Source of the DNA: Arcuatula senhousia | Lineage: Eukaryota > Mollusca > Bivalvia > Mytilida > Mytilidae | Assembly: GCA_963971305.1 (NCBI GenBank) | Contig: OZ020303.1 | Span: 38,180,106-38,244,105, forward strand | DNA: 64,000 bases | Direction: 5' to 3' | In this document: positions 23,389 through 35,100 of the stretch, piece by piece | How the letters are laid out: the number at the start of each line of letters is the position of its first letter | How positions within the stretch are numbered: the first letter of the stretch is position 1 | The notes under the pieces: generated by a model | The model's input: only the letters and a program-made list of their open reading frames with translations | The model's database searches: none | What the model was told of the DNA's origin: nothing | Translations under genes and position numbers: made by a program

Positions 23389-24280
23389 ATATGCATATAA
23401 ACCGGGAATAAATATAAATATTTAGTAATAAACATATATCTTCATTCTTGTATTATGCGAGTACTTTTGTTAGCAATTAATCATAAATGTCTCCTTTTAG
23501 TTTTTTAGTTTTTTAATCATAAAAATCACATCAATCATATATCTGTTGTTTTTTGGTTGTTTTTTGTGTGTGTGTTATTTGCTTTTTTTTTTCTGTAATT
23601 ATTACTTGATTTAATCAGCTCTATGTAGGGCGCATTTAATTTGCAAATAAAACTTTGTTTGTTTGTTTGTTTGTTTGTTTGTTCTGTACCTATATGGTCA
23701 TGAATAAATATTTCCCACAGTGCTATAATGGCCTGGATGTTATTATAATTCAAATTACACATACATGCTTAAATTAAATCCTGTTGTTATAATGTTAAAT
23801 AAACAAAACTCATAAGAAATTATCTTACATGCATGATGCAATGTCAAAATGTATTCAGTGTGAGCATGGTGAGGTTGGATGTCTTTTCTTCCTGCTGCAA
23901 AAAAATTTAAAACAACTGTATATTCTAAACTTTATCATGATGCCAATGTTAATTCCTAACCATTAATTGATGGATTTCAAATTTCAATTAACAAATGACA
24001 AATGTTATGAGATCATGAAACATTGTTTTTTTTTCAAAAATAAAGTGTCAAGCTTCTCTTTTTAACATTACTTTTGTATAAGTGATGTTGATTTTCCTTG
24101 TACCATGTACATGTACAGATATGTGAATAATTGTGTCAAATTCATGCTAAGACTACATGGATGGGTTAATTTGTATGTCTGTATTAATGGATAAAATTTA
24201 AAAAATTAAAAATAATCTGCCCACCCACCCCATATTTTAGTAAATTTGGATGAGAATCTATGAATAATTTCACCATGGCC
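23389..24280. other. Post-LINE AT-rich stretch with a (GTTT)n microsatellite
   Basis: About six GTTT units lie at 23657-23682. Nothing else was recognised. Confidence 0.5.
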
Positions 24281-24289
24281 TAAGGATAC

Positions 24290-24715
24290 CACACTCACCA
24301 ATTCAGAAAACAGAAAGTGGAACCATGACTGACCTAGAAAGGCATGAAAGGAGAGGCACTTACATGTGCATGTATCATACTCAACTGTGTAACAGATTTA
24401 CTATCTGATACCATCAGTAGAAGCATAGAAACTTGTTACTTGTACCAAAAGTTGTCTATTTTTTTCATATACATTGTATAATTACCTTAATCTGAAAATG
24501 TCAGCTCAAAAACAGGAAGTACATGTAGATAACCAACTGACATGGAAAAGGGAACAGAGGCGGATCCAGAAATTCTGAAAACAGGGGCCCGCTTTGGTCA
24601 CGCTTCAATGATTTCCTATATACATGTATTCAACCAAAATTTTCTGCCAAAAGGGGGGGCCAGGCCCCCCTGGATCCGCCTATGGGGAAGGACAGGGCAA
24701 CTCATCATTCTCAAA
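24290..24715. repeat. Diverged array-family fragment holding a small MITE
   Basis: ATACCACACTCACCAATTCAG ... GAAAGTGGAACCATGACTGACC resembles the units at 34930-35340. The inner part 24553-24682 is a separate TIR element: AGGCGGATCCAG at its left and CTGGATCCGCCT at its right, about 130 bp. GGCGGATCCAG ends are, as I recall, common in hAT-type MITEs. Confidence 0.65.
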
Positions 24716-25038
24716 TAATGTAAAATAATGTAATGCCCTAGAGAAGAAGTTGAAATCATTAAAAATGTTGAAAAAAATATTTCGATTTGACTTGGGCCAA
24801 ACAAAATTATTGTTGGTTTCCCCTAACCCTGCCTGGTCTTGGGTTTTTTTTTGTGCCTAGTCAATAAATCTTATTGCCATTTAAAAAAAATAATAATAAT
24901 TCTGGCCTGCCTGTCTTAGATAATGAGATTTGCTAATTTTTTTTTCAATGAAAATTTTGAATCATATAAATCAAACTATTTTTTTACTTTATTCTGTTTT
25001 AAAGTTAAGCAAAGAAAATACATATCATAAATTCTAAA

Positions 25039-26823
25039 GGACAAGGTACAATAATGGCCATTTTTGCCCCCCCCCCTACTTTAAGAAAAATAAATCCAAT
25101 GTAAATTACAAAATTATCATAAAGTTTCAAGTAAGATGGTTGACCTTTGTGACTATATACCTAGAATTGTTTATATTATACTCTGGTTTTTATTTTATAG
25201 AGGCCTGAATTACTGCAAGAGTAACCAAAAATGAAACAAGAGGCTCCCAGGAGCCTGAATCGCTCACCTGGTCTTGAGTCAACCCTAAACATGTAGACAC
25301 TTTTCTAGAGCTAAATGATATGAACATTTAAGCAAGCAACAGCTTTTCTCTATCTACTATAGTTTCATTCTATAGGCCAAAAACATGAAAAACATTATTT
25401 TAGGGGTTGTAACCCCTATAAGGGACATCTGACAACTTTGACCCAATGAAAACTTCTGTAGAGCTAAATGAACTGAACATTTAAGCAAGCAACAGCTTTT
25501 CTCTATCTGCTATAGTTTTCATTCACTAAGCCAAAAACATGAAAAAATGTCATTTTAGGGGCCGTTACCCCTATAAGGGGTCATCTGACAACTTCGATCC
25601 TATGGAGAATTTTGTAGAGCTAAATGAGCTGAACATTTAAGCAAGCAACAGCTTCTCTCTATCTGCTATAGTTTTCATTCCATAGGCCAAAAATATGAAA
25701 AAAACGTTATTTTAGGGGCTGTAACCCCTATAAGGGTTCATCTGACACCTTCGACCCTATCAAGACTTTTGTAGAGCTAAATGAGCTGAACATTTAAGCA
25801 AGCAAACACTTTTCTCTATCTGTAATAGTTTTCATTCTATAGGCCAAAAACATGAAAAAATGCTATTTTTCACCTTTAAGGGGCCGTAACCCCTATAAGG
25901 GGTCATCTGACACCTTCGACCCTATGAAGACTTTTGTAGAGCTAAATGAGCTGAACATTTAAGCAAGCAACAACTTTTCTCTATCTGTAATAGTTTTCAT
26001 TCTATAGGCCAAAAACATGAAAAAATGCTATTTTTCACCTTTAAGGGGCCGTAACCCCTATAAGGGGTCATCTGACAACTTCGACTCAATAGAGACTTTT
26101 GTAGAGCTTTTGATGCTGAAGCAGTAGCGTGGCATCAGATTTCATCTATCTCTTATACTTTTTGATTTACAAGCCAAAAACAGTAGTCTGACCCCCCTAG
26201 TCTATTTTTAGTAACGGCGGCCATGTTGTTTGGACGGCGGTCACCATTTGTGCAATCTTGGTAGAGGACATCCCATAGATGAAGTGTGCAAAGTTTCAAA
26301 GCAATCCCTTCAGTCGTTTCGGAGGAGAAGATTTTCAAAGAAAAGTTAACGACGACGACGACGACGACGGACGACGACAGACGACGGACGCCAAGTGATG
26401 GCAATAGCTCACATGGACCTTCGGTCCAGGTGAGCTAAAAATGGCATTTTTCATGTTTATTTCATCATTTTCAATTGTCAGCGACAACGTAGACCATTGA
26501 TTTTTCAACTGATTTATAATCATTTCAGAGTGAAATTTAATATTCATAAACAATAACTGTGGTCTAAGTAGTCGCTGGTATCTAACAATTGAAAATATTA
26601 CCTTTAATTTTGCTATTTTCGGCCAATTTGGCAAAAATCGTGAAAATTTGTCATGTTTGACATGATATTTTTACCAAATAACCTGTACAATTCTTAAAAA
26701 TTGAGTTGTACATGCTTTTTCATTCATCTGACTTGCTGAATAACACAAAAACTTTTCTCTTTATCGATGCTAAACTTTTCAGTCTTACAGGGGGCCAAAT
26801 ATGGGCCTTACTGTACCTTGTCC
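25039..26823. mobile_element. Family Y MITE split by a family X insertion
   Basis: Starts GGACAAGGTACAATAATGG and ends CTTACTGTACCTTGTCC, homologous over its length to the intact copy at 6379-6958. The homology is interrupted between 25233 and 26437, precisely where a family X element sits. Possible 8-bp flanks ATTCTAAA/TTTCTAAT match at 6 of 8. Confidence 0.85.
25234..26436 (+). mobile_element. Family X hairpin-ended element with AAAAATG target duplication
   Basis: Starts AAACAAGAGGCTCCCAGGAG (hairpin GGCTCC-CAGG-AGCC), then GCTCACCTGG; ends with the hairpin GGACCTTCGGTCC and CCAGGTGAGCT. AAAAATG lies on both sides (25227-25233, 26437-26443). The empty site is preserved in the MITE copy at 6379-6958 (near 6576). 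Inside are about six 150-bp units with AAGCAAGCAACAGCTTTTCTC and CCCCTATAAGGGG, followed by a (GAC)n run at 26349-26390. No coding. Other copies: 2175, 36253, 55652, 57492. Confidence 0.9.
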
Positions 26824-27489
26824 TTTCTAATGAATCAATGACATTTTGTTAACAAAATTTAAAATAATTGGTTAAATAAAAAAATGAAATTTAATTTACT
26901 GCCTGCCGGGTCTAAAAAAAATTTGTCCATGTTAGGGGAAACAAACTATCAATTTTTGTGACTTTGCATGTATATTAAGCAAAAAAGTATTTTTTGTAGG
27001 GGCCAATTTTTGTGGGTTAGTGGGCATGGACCATTATGAGGCAAAGAAACTTTGTATTGTGTGCCTAATACAGAATGTGTTGATTGAGGCTTTCAACATG
27101 TTTTTCTATGATTTATATCACTTCTTGAAAAAGTGTTCATGAAACGTTCCACAAATCTTTACTAAAATCACAACTGGTATATTACAGAAATGATTATGAA
27201 GGAAATTATAATTGCTCTAGGAACATCAATTCTTTTGATTCAAACTTTTATGCCCTATAATGGCTATATACATTGTACATGTACATTTTTGTACTTAGTT
27301 AGGGGGCATATACACATTATGTACATGTAGTGTTTGGGTCTGTTTTTCTGTCCATCCTTAATGTTGCGATATGGGGCATTTATTCTTGGGTTTTGTTTTT
27401 ATTCAAAAGTCTGCATGACAAAAAATGTTTGCCTAAAATAATACCTTACTTTACAGCAAAAAAAAGGTAAAATGATAATTATGATAATA

Positions 27490-27965
27490 CAGTGGATTCC
27501 TCTTATTAGCATAAGCAATTTGTCAGAGAAATTTATGCAATTAACCAAATGACCCCATAAAGTGAAATGTCAATTTTAAACAGAAAATACAAAGAATTTA
27601 TATGAATTTGTCTAATTATCTCATGTGTTGAGTAATTAGAACACCCAGGTGACACTTTATTGTATCCTAATGCTTGTATAAACAAATGTGACATAAATAA
27701 AGGTTCTATAAACATGTTTTGATAAGTTTTACCAAACACACTTCAAAGACCTTGTTAAGAAAACATATGATTTTGACAGGTATCAAGGTGATTTCTGAAA
27801 ATTTTAAGTCAATTAACAGGAATTTTAAATTTTTTCTCAGATTTTCAATGTAATTAAATGAAATTTTTAACATTGAAAGTATAGGAAAGGGTTTGGTGTT
27901 TTAAAATCATAGTTAATAAAGAGGATTATTCTAATGAAAGTTAGTCGATAAAGTGGAATCCACTG
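27490..27965. mobile_element. 476-bp mariner-like MITE with TA target duplication
   Basis: The left end CAGTGGATTCC and right end GGAATCCACTG are perfect inverted repeats, flanked by TA on each side (27488-27489, 27966-27967). TA plus a CAGTG-type end is the standard signature of Tc1/mariner-group elements. The 68-residue minus ORF inside is not a transposase; the element is non-autonomous. Confidence 0.9.
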
Positions 27966-28014
27966 TAATAAGAAAGAAAGACAAATTTGACCAGTTACAT
28001 GTATCTTAGACAAG

Positions 28015-29010
28015 TATAAACAGCCTATTATTTTAAGTTGGACTTATTATTTAATATGGAGTAGGCATTGCCTAAATGCGAGCATAGCTAAAAGGGACTA
28101 TGTTTTTTTGTTCTGAATGTCGACATTCAGGGATATCGCTATCATTTAATTTCCAATATTTCCATTTGCTTATTTTGGGGCGAGATGGTATGGGGCGATT
28201 AAGCTTTGAGACACGTTAGTTTCGTACGTGCATATAACCAAGACGAAACGAGCAGCTTATGTGTATTTATTATTTTAAGAATATTATTTTCTTGTAAAAA
28301 ACGCAATTTATTATTTTTTAAGCATTATTTCTTTTCTGATAAATTATTTTAACATTCACTCCGGACCTGTAAAAATAATAACCCTTTCCGGACCATAAAA
28401 AATCTAAATCAGCATTAGCAAATTTCTCGCGGAAACAAATACCGTAGAGCTCTCCGCTCGAGCGGGAACTTCGTGCCCGCTTGCGAGCTATGCTCGCTAT
28501 TATGGACTCTGTCATTTTCAGTGTATCTGAGGATTCTTTTAAAATCTTGCAATTCTGATTCAGAATTTAGATATGTGTACTATATAATTACCATGTCTAC
28601 TCTCTGGGTCAAGTTTAATCTATTGTGCGCCGCACAATGCTTTGTTTGTGCAAGTGGTAATGGAAATCTGTTGCTTTACAATACTGAATATTGTCTTAGT
28701 ATTCAAGGAAATCTGTTGTGTGTCGCACAATGCTTTACAATGCTCAATATTGTCTTAGTATTCAAGGAAATCTGTTGTGCGACGCACAATGCTTTACAAT
28801 ACTGAATATTGTCTTAGTATTCAAGGAAATCTGTTGTGCGCCGCACAATGCTTTACAATACTCTTAGTATTCAAGAAAATCTGTTGTGCGCTGCAATATT
28901 GTCTTAGTATTCAAGGAAATCTGTTGTGTGTCGCACAATGCTTTTCAATGCAGAATATTGTCTTATTTTTTAAGGAAATCTGTTGTGCGACGCACAATGC
29001 TTTTCAATTG
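28015..29010 (+). repeat. Left inverted-repeat arm with 59-bp palindromic tandem units, split by a MITE
   Basis: Units starting GAAATCTGTTG begin at 28662, 28708, 28767, 28826, 28876, 28916 and 28975; full units are 59 bp. Most contain a 15-bp palindrome of the form TTGTGCGNCGCACAA. The spacer reads CAATATTGTCTTAGTATTCAAG. ORFs here (28473-28805, 28777-29070) merely read through the repeats. A further TTGTGTGTCACACAA palindrome lies near 29050. Confidence 0.85.
28063..28500 (-). mobile_element. Family Z MITE inside the left arm, with 8-bp target duplication
   Basis: Flanked by TATGGAGT (28055-28062) and TATGGACT (28501-28508), an 8-bp duplication with one mismatch. The other arm at 45590-45605 has the uninterrupted site (reverse strand TTATTATGGACTCTGTC), so it inserted after the two arms existed. 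Its sequence is homologous in reverse to 9864-10372. Contains the perfect palindrome CTGAATGTCGACATTCAG near 28115. An 8-bp duplication fits hAT-like elements. Confidence 0.88.
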
Positions 29011-29344
29011 TTCAAATACATGTACAGTATAATTATAGTTAGGATTATGTTGTGTGTCACACAATGCTAGGTCTTGCTGAATATTGTCAGAATAGTAAAG
29101 GAAATCTACCGGTATATTGTGTTTACAAAGAAGAAAAGAATTATGTACTGCATTCTGCTAAATGTTTGTGAATATGCAAAATAAACAATGCTTTAGAATG
29201 CAGATTGTATTAGTTGCACAAAGAAACATGATGTGGATTGCAAAGCAAGGAGCACTTCTATATCATAATTCCAATAGAACAAGGCAATCACAAAATAAGG
29301 GAACATATAATACATGATGTCATCCAAACCTTCACTGATACTGA

Positions 29345-29430
29345 ACCTCCACATGCTGTGGAAGAGGTAGCAGCTTTTGCTTGCTTCAGCACATCTGTTG
29401 CTTTAGCCAGCTGAAGGTCTGGAGTGTCTA
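29345..29430 (-). CDS. Possible orphan exon, minus strand
   Basis: On the minus strand a pyrimidine-rich acceptor (TTTCACTGGGTTAG) precedes an open stretch reading TPDLQLAKATDVLKQAKAAT and ending near a possible donor GTTCAG. It lies downstream of the gene D stop codon, so it would belong to another transcript or be a relic. No family recognised; the composition is protein-like but too short to be sure. Confidence 0.25.
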
Positions 29431-31995
29431 ACCCAGTGAAAGGAGAAAGTAAAAAAAACTTTATCCCATTATTTGCCTATGAGTATATTATGTCTACCAT
29501 AGAACTACCATAATGCTGTGTAAGGACATGCAATAAGTGTTACAACAGAATTACAGAACGGAATCAATCTCATAGACCAAAAATCGAAGACAAGTTCAAT
29601 TCTACTGGTTCTGACTTGGTACCAGCATTGTACAAGCAAATGAACCAATTGTCGCTAGTCAGTCAATTAAATAAATGCATACAAAGTAATTTTTTTAATA
29701 TGTAAATAACAGACAAATCATTTTAAATAACTTTCATTTTTAAAAAACTGCCAAGGAAGTACCCAACACATAAAGGAAATATTTCTTATAAATAATTTAC
29801 TTTTATTTATTCAAAGTTTTAAAATTTCACTGTAATCTAAAAATGTAAAAGTAAGTTCCATATGATTATGTTTAATGGAAATTTTTCTGATAAACCTACA
29901 TTTCGATTCTCTATAAACCTAGCAGTTAATTGCATCCAGGCTACTTATTATTACCAAAATTAAAGGAAATTAAACATTATAAAATTTTGGGTACCCCTCT
30001 AAGATGTAAAATTATATGTATCTCTATATGAAATATAAAATGACAAAGCAATATGATTTTGAAAAAAAAAATGGGAACAGAAAAAAAGTGTCTAATTTGA
30101 CTACAGGGTTTTATGCAAACTTATTTATGGCTTTATTGGTGTTTTTTTTTTTAAATGCCAAAAAACAGATATCTTAAAAAAAAACATGAAAAAACTTAAC
30201 ATAGGTCACCAGGATTATTTTCATTGTATAGGGTTAAAGGTTTTTTTTAAATTACAAGGGATTATCTAAAAAAGGCCAAATAAATTACATGAAATCATTG
30301 CTGAAGAAAACCTTACAATACATTCTTGTTTTTATTTTGTCAAAATCTATATAATTCAATATATTTTGGCATTAAATGTGATAAAATTCAACTGAAGACA
30401 AGAGTTGACACAAAAGTATGTCTTGTCAGCACCATCACAGTACTCATTAAGTCTATAGGGGCTTTTCCTGAGATAAAGATAGTAAGGCCAAGGTCATGTG
30501 ACAGGTGACAGAATGCCATTTATACCCAACGCAAAGAATCCATGGAACATAGGAGGTTGTTTTAGATATCATAGTGATTGGAAAAGACCTAAATTCTTTT
30601 AAGTCATTCAACCATGAAAATGGGGTCAAGGTTAAGTAGGTAGACCATAACCCCCCCCCCCCCAAAAAAAAGAAAAATTCTATGCCTATAGCAACCTTTC
30701 TTTTTACTAAATTCATTTTTTCTAAAATTCTTACATATTGCCTAAATTCAAAGAGTACCTATTTATAATTGATCCAGGAAAATTGTTGAGTTTTCAATGG
30801 CCATGGTCATACAGGGCAGTCAGTTTATTTGTAGTGGAGGAAACTGGAGACCCCAGAGGAAACCATCAACCTTGGGCACGTAACTGAGAATTTTAATTAC
30901 TTACAAACATCCAAGCCTGTTTTTGTAAGGTACAAAGGGGGACACGAACACCCGCTAAGGTAATTGACTACGTGTTGTGTCGGATTTAAAATCGACATAC
31001 TTGATTTTTTTACATCAGTCGATGGTTGCTTCTTAGCTAGCTGTCAGTAACTTCGAGTGTTCTCAAGAGAGTATCTTTACGTCCCGTTAATTACCTGTTG
31101 TCCTTTTGTCTCAGATACTCTCTTGTTGAATTGAACTTCTATCGATTTGATTTTTACTGTGTGTTAGTTTGTGCTTTGTTATTGATTATCATTAGGGGGA
31201 AGGTTGGCGCCAAAAAACTAGTTTAACCCCGCCACATTTTAATGTGCCTGTCCTAAGCCAGGAATCTTTATCAAAGCTTATGTTTGTATTTAGTCGAATT
31301 TTTGTTAATTGTTTTTTGTCAAGAAGAGGGTCTTTCAATGCACTTTGGGATTGGGCTTGAATCATATGTATTTTTTTTTTTTTTTTATTTTTAATCCAGG
31401 GGCCAATTGAAAAACAGCGAGCAGCGACCGCTGGTCACATTGAAGGCTGCTGGCTGTTTTCCATTGTGGATATTTAAAATATACGTTTATAATGTAGGTT
31501 GTGTCGCGTACACTTATTCCACATCTCATTTTCTTCTATCATCTGTTATCGTGGTATTTAAACCAATGCATTAGACTACTTGGCCACCAAGGCCTATGAA
31601 AATGAGGTCACCATCAAACAATATGACAATTAGGTGGAAAATATACCCAAATGTCTGTATATCAAATATCTGATGCCTAGCTATTATACTTTTCACTTTA
31701 TAATTGATTTTCTATACAAGGTGTTCTAGCTTTAAAAATCATGTAAGGGCATGTAGTGAGATGCAAAGACCATCCCTAAGTGTCTGTATACTAAATATTG
31801 TATAAAACTAGCTATTATACTCTTCATGTAATTTATTTTCCACAAAGGTCTTACTAAGAAGGTTTGTGGCCTGTCTAGTTAACGAAGAGTTGAACCATAA
31901 AAATGGGGTCAGGGTTAAATGGTATAGATTGAATCTACATGACCATAACCCTAAGTGTCTGTATACAAAATATCAGATGCCTAGCTATAGTACTT

Positions 31996-32010
31996 TTTAT
32001 TCAATTTATT
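31996..32010 (-). promoter_or_regulatory. Candidate polyadenylation signals of gene D
   Basis: Two AATAAA hexamers on the minus strand lie 175-190 bp after the gene D stop codon at 32185. Position fits a 3' UTR end; the cleavage site is not determined. Confidence 0.4.
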
Positions 32011-32184
32011 TTCCGCAAAAGTCTTGCAGAAAAGTTTACACCACCACCAACGGAAAGTAATACCAATGTCTTGCCTTCCCAACTAATTGTCGTGGGTGAG
32101 AAAAAATGAGGGTCACCAGCTTCAAAGCCTAAACACATTCAGAAAGTAAACAACAGTCATGATCTTAAATAAGTTCTTGTCCCC

Positions 32185-35100
32185 TTATCTCCCCTCTGTA
32201 ATAGATGTATCTACTTGTATGTCAAATAAGTCAATGAAATCTTTGGCAGTTTTGGGTAGTTTTCCTCCATTTGTTAAGTTAAAACTACCAAAGATTACAT
32301 TTGAAATGTCCAAAGTTTCAATCCATGGCTCTCTTTTTCCTCTTTTCCCTCTAACTGGTACAGTGCAAGGCTTCCAATTCGACGTCTTTGATCCTTTAAA
32401 CCAGTGCACTTTTACTTCTTGCTTTTGTACCTCTAATATCTGTGCAACTTGAGGCCATTCATTCTTGTATTCCTCCTTCTTTAATAGCACCATTTCTCCA
32501 AGTGAAAAAGTGGTCTTTGTTTTTTCCTTTGTTGCTTCTTTTTTACCAATTATTACCTGAAAAAGTGAAAGATGCCAACAAAAATAAATTAAATCTTTCT
32601 ATAAGTATATAAAAATTTACAAATTTTCTATTTGTAATTTTGTATAAGATTGAAATACAGGAAGCTAATGCATGGTTTTGATGGGCCATGAACTAATCAG
32701 TTATTCATAAAATGGACACAGCTAAAACGTGAAAATCTATCTCTAGTTTGGTATTCTGCAACAACTTTTATAGAAGCAATTCATTTGCATGTACAGTAAA
32801 ACCTGTCCAAACCGAACAGCAATGGGACTCAAGGATTTGTTCGGTTTTAGCAGGTGTTAGGTTTTGTCAGGGTTCAAGTACAACCGAAAATGGACTATAG
32901 ATAAATAAAAAAAATGAAACTAATTAAATGAAAGGCTATCATAAAATTTGGAAATGCAATATAATTATATGTATATTAAAGTAAAAGTCTTTTAGTAACA
33001 AAATTGAATTTTTCTTGGTTACTTTTGGTGTAGCTAGTGATTCACTTATTTTATTTTTAACAATGAAAATATTTTCTCATTAATTAGATCAGTTATTAAG
33101 CTATGTTTTGGTGACAATCATCAACGAAATTCAGGTTTGTGAAACTTATTGTTATCAAAACATTCATATAACTGCATGTTTTGATAATAAATGCTCATAT
33201 CCTAATCATTTTGACAGCTTGGGTCATTCTTTTCAATTTCTTGTAAAAACATACATGTAATTGCTATTGCAAAAGCAGAAAGTAAATCCTTGATTATCTA
33301 TGATGAGTTCGGTATGGACAATGTATTTTTAACATGATTCATTAACTAAAGGGAATAAAAATTGGTTCGGTATTCGGAATGGACAGTATTCGGTTTTAAC
33401 AGGTTAAATTTCTTTATATTTTATCAAAAATTCTTTGGGACTTGAAAATTTGTTCGGTTTGATGTGAAATTCGGTTTAGTCAGGGTTCGGTTTGGACAGT
33501 TTTCACTGTAGATTGTATCATTTTCAAAAAGCTTTTGAAAAGCTTACAAGACCTTAAGCACCATTCCCTGATGACCTTTAGCATGCATGAAACTTTATCC
33601 TTTTTGTGTCTGCTTTGGGCATGGGGAGGACTTGATAACAATAATATTAATAATCAGAAAGATAATTTATGATCTCTATGGCTGAGTTAAAATAGATCTG
33701 TGGCATGAGATAATTTTAGATATGTTTTCAATTTCTTATTTTCTCGCAAATTAATAAAATTGCTGTAATATATATATTCAGCAATTTATTCACCAGCACT
33801 TTCCTGTTTTTATGTTGTAAAACTTCAGATATGGCACATACTTGTAATTAATTACAGTTACTTATAACTTATCATTGTAATGATCCTGTCACACAAAAAT
33901 AATGTATTGTGTACAATGAATGGTTGTGCAAACATCACCTATATACATAACATTAACTAAACATTTGTCTATATGTACATGTATCATTCCATAATCTATT
34001 CAAGCATGTTTTATATTATTGTCTCATGTTTTGAATTTTTAAATCGCATGAAGAAATTAGAATAGAATAGTTTGATCCTTGGGCCAATAGCAATATGATT
34101 AGCAGCTTACTACCTTTGTTGAAGGCTATTGGCTGTCTTTTGTTGAGGATTCTACTTCTTTTGTTATTACAATTTAGTTTATGATGTCAATCTAAAAAGT
34201 GGAGTAATGTTCATTTCATTTTAGGGAGAAATTTCCCAATGGAAGTATTTCTCTGAACTCAAAATGTTTTAGTCAGGACTGTTTTTAATTCCTTTGTAAT
34301 CTGGCTATTTAATATTAAAGGAAGATGTTTGCATCTAAAAATAGCTTTTTTGCAACCTAGCAGAGGAGTTAAAGTTTCTAAAGTTTATGGACAGACAGAC
34401 AGACAGACAAACAGACGGGCACCAAGTGATGGCAATAGCTCACATGAGCCTTTAGTCAGGTGTGCTAAAACCCAAACATTTTCTAGATTTAATAATTACA
34501 GGGGGTATTGGGTCATCTTCATCTGAAAAATCAACTTCATCATCCTCTTGTTCCACTTCTGAGTTTATCTCTTGAACTCTCCTTTGAGCAAGCATTTGGG
34601 CCAAAGGCCATTCTATATCTATTGTAGAACCTGACAATTGAAAATGAATATTAAGCATAGCTGATAATCATTTAAGAAATAATTCATGGCCGTCCTTGTT
34701 TGATGGAATTTTTTTTCATTATTTTTGTTTGTATTTAATCGTGACTACAAAAGTTACAAAACCATGAATTATAACATATGGCATTTTCCTTTAATGTATG
34801 CTGACTTTGATAACCCGTCTCAGTGAACTGAATGTGATACAAAAAATAACAGAAATAAAAAAGAAGGTGTGTGACATTTCTTTGCAATGATCATGAATGA
34901 TGCCACACTTTTATGATAATACAACAAGGGGTTGCACTTAGTCGTGCTAAGGATACCCCACTCGACCATTCACAAAATAGGAAGTAGATGCCTGACTGAC
35001 CTGGAAAGGGAAGGCACGGTACAACTCACCATGCTAAAGCTATATACCAAATTTGAAATCAATCCCTTCAGTAGAAGCCAGGAAATCTGTTACGAAAAAT

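Larger units (their letters stand above)
29011..32184. other. 3.2 kb mostly non-coding interior
   Basis: Apart from the possible exon near 29345-29430, I see repeat fragments: 30830-30900 (GGAGGAAACTGGAGACCCCAG), 31230-31500 (repeat R, reverse of 7040-7300), and 31560-32060 where TAAGTGTCTGTATAC ... AATATCAGATGCCTAGCTAT recurs about every 140 bp. C and A runs lie at about 30650-30670. Two minus-strand AATAAA signals (TTTATT at 31996-32001 and 32005-32010) could end gene D. Confidence 0.5.

Noticed and set aside
26153..26634. Minus-strand ORFs with Val/Ser runs
   Set aside because: Translation of the (GAC)n run and MITE sequence.
28660..29010. CRISPR-like array
   Set aside because: Units are contiguous tandem copies without unique spacers, in a spliced-gene eukaryotic context.
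28473..29070. Cys-rich repeat protein (NLLCAAQCF motifs), also at 45250-45558
   Set aside because: Pure read-through of the 59-bp palindromic tandem units in both arms.
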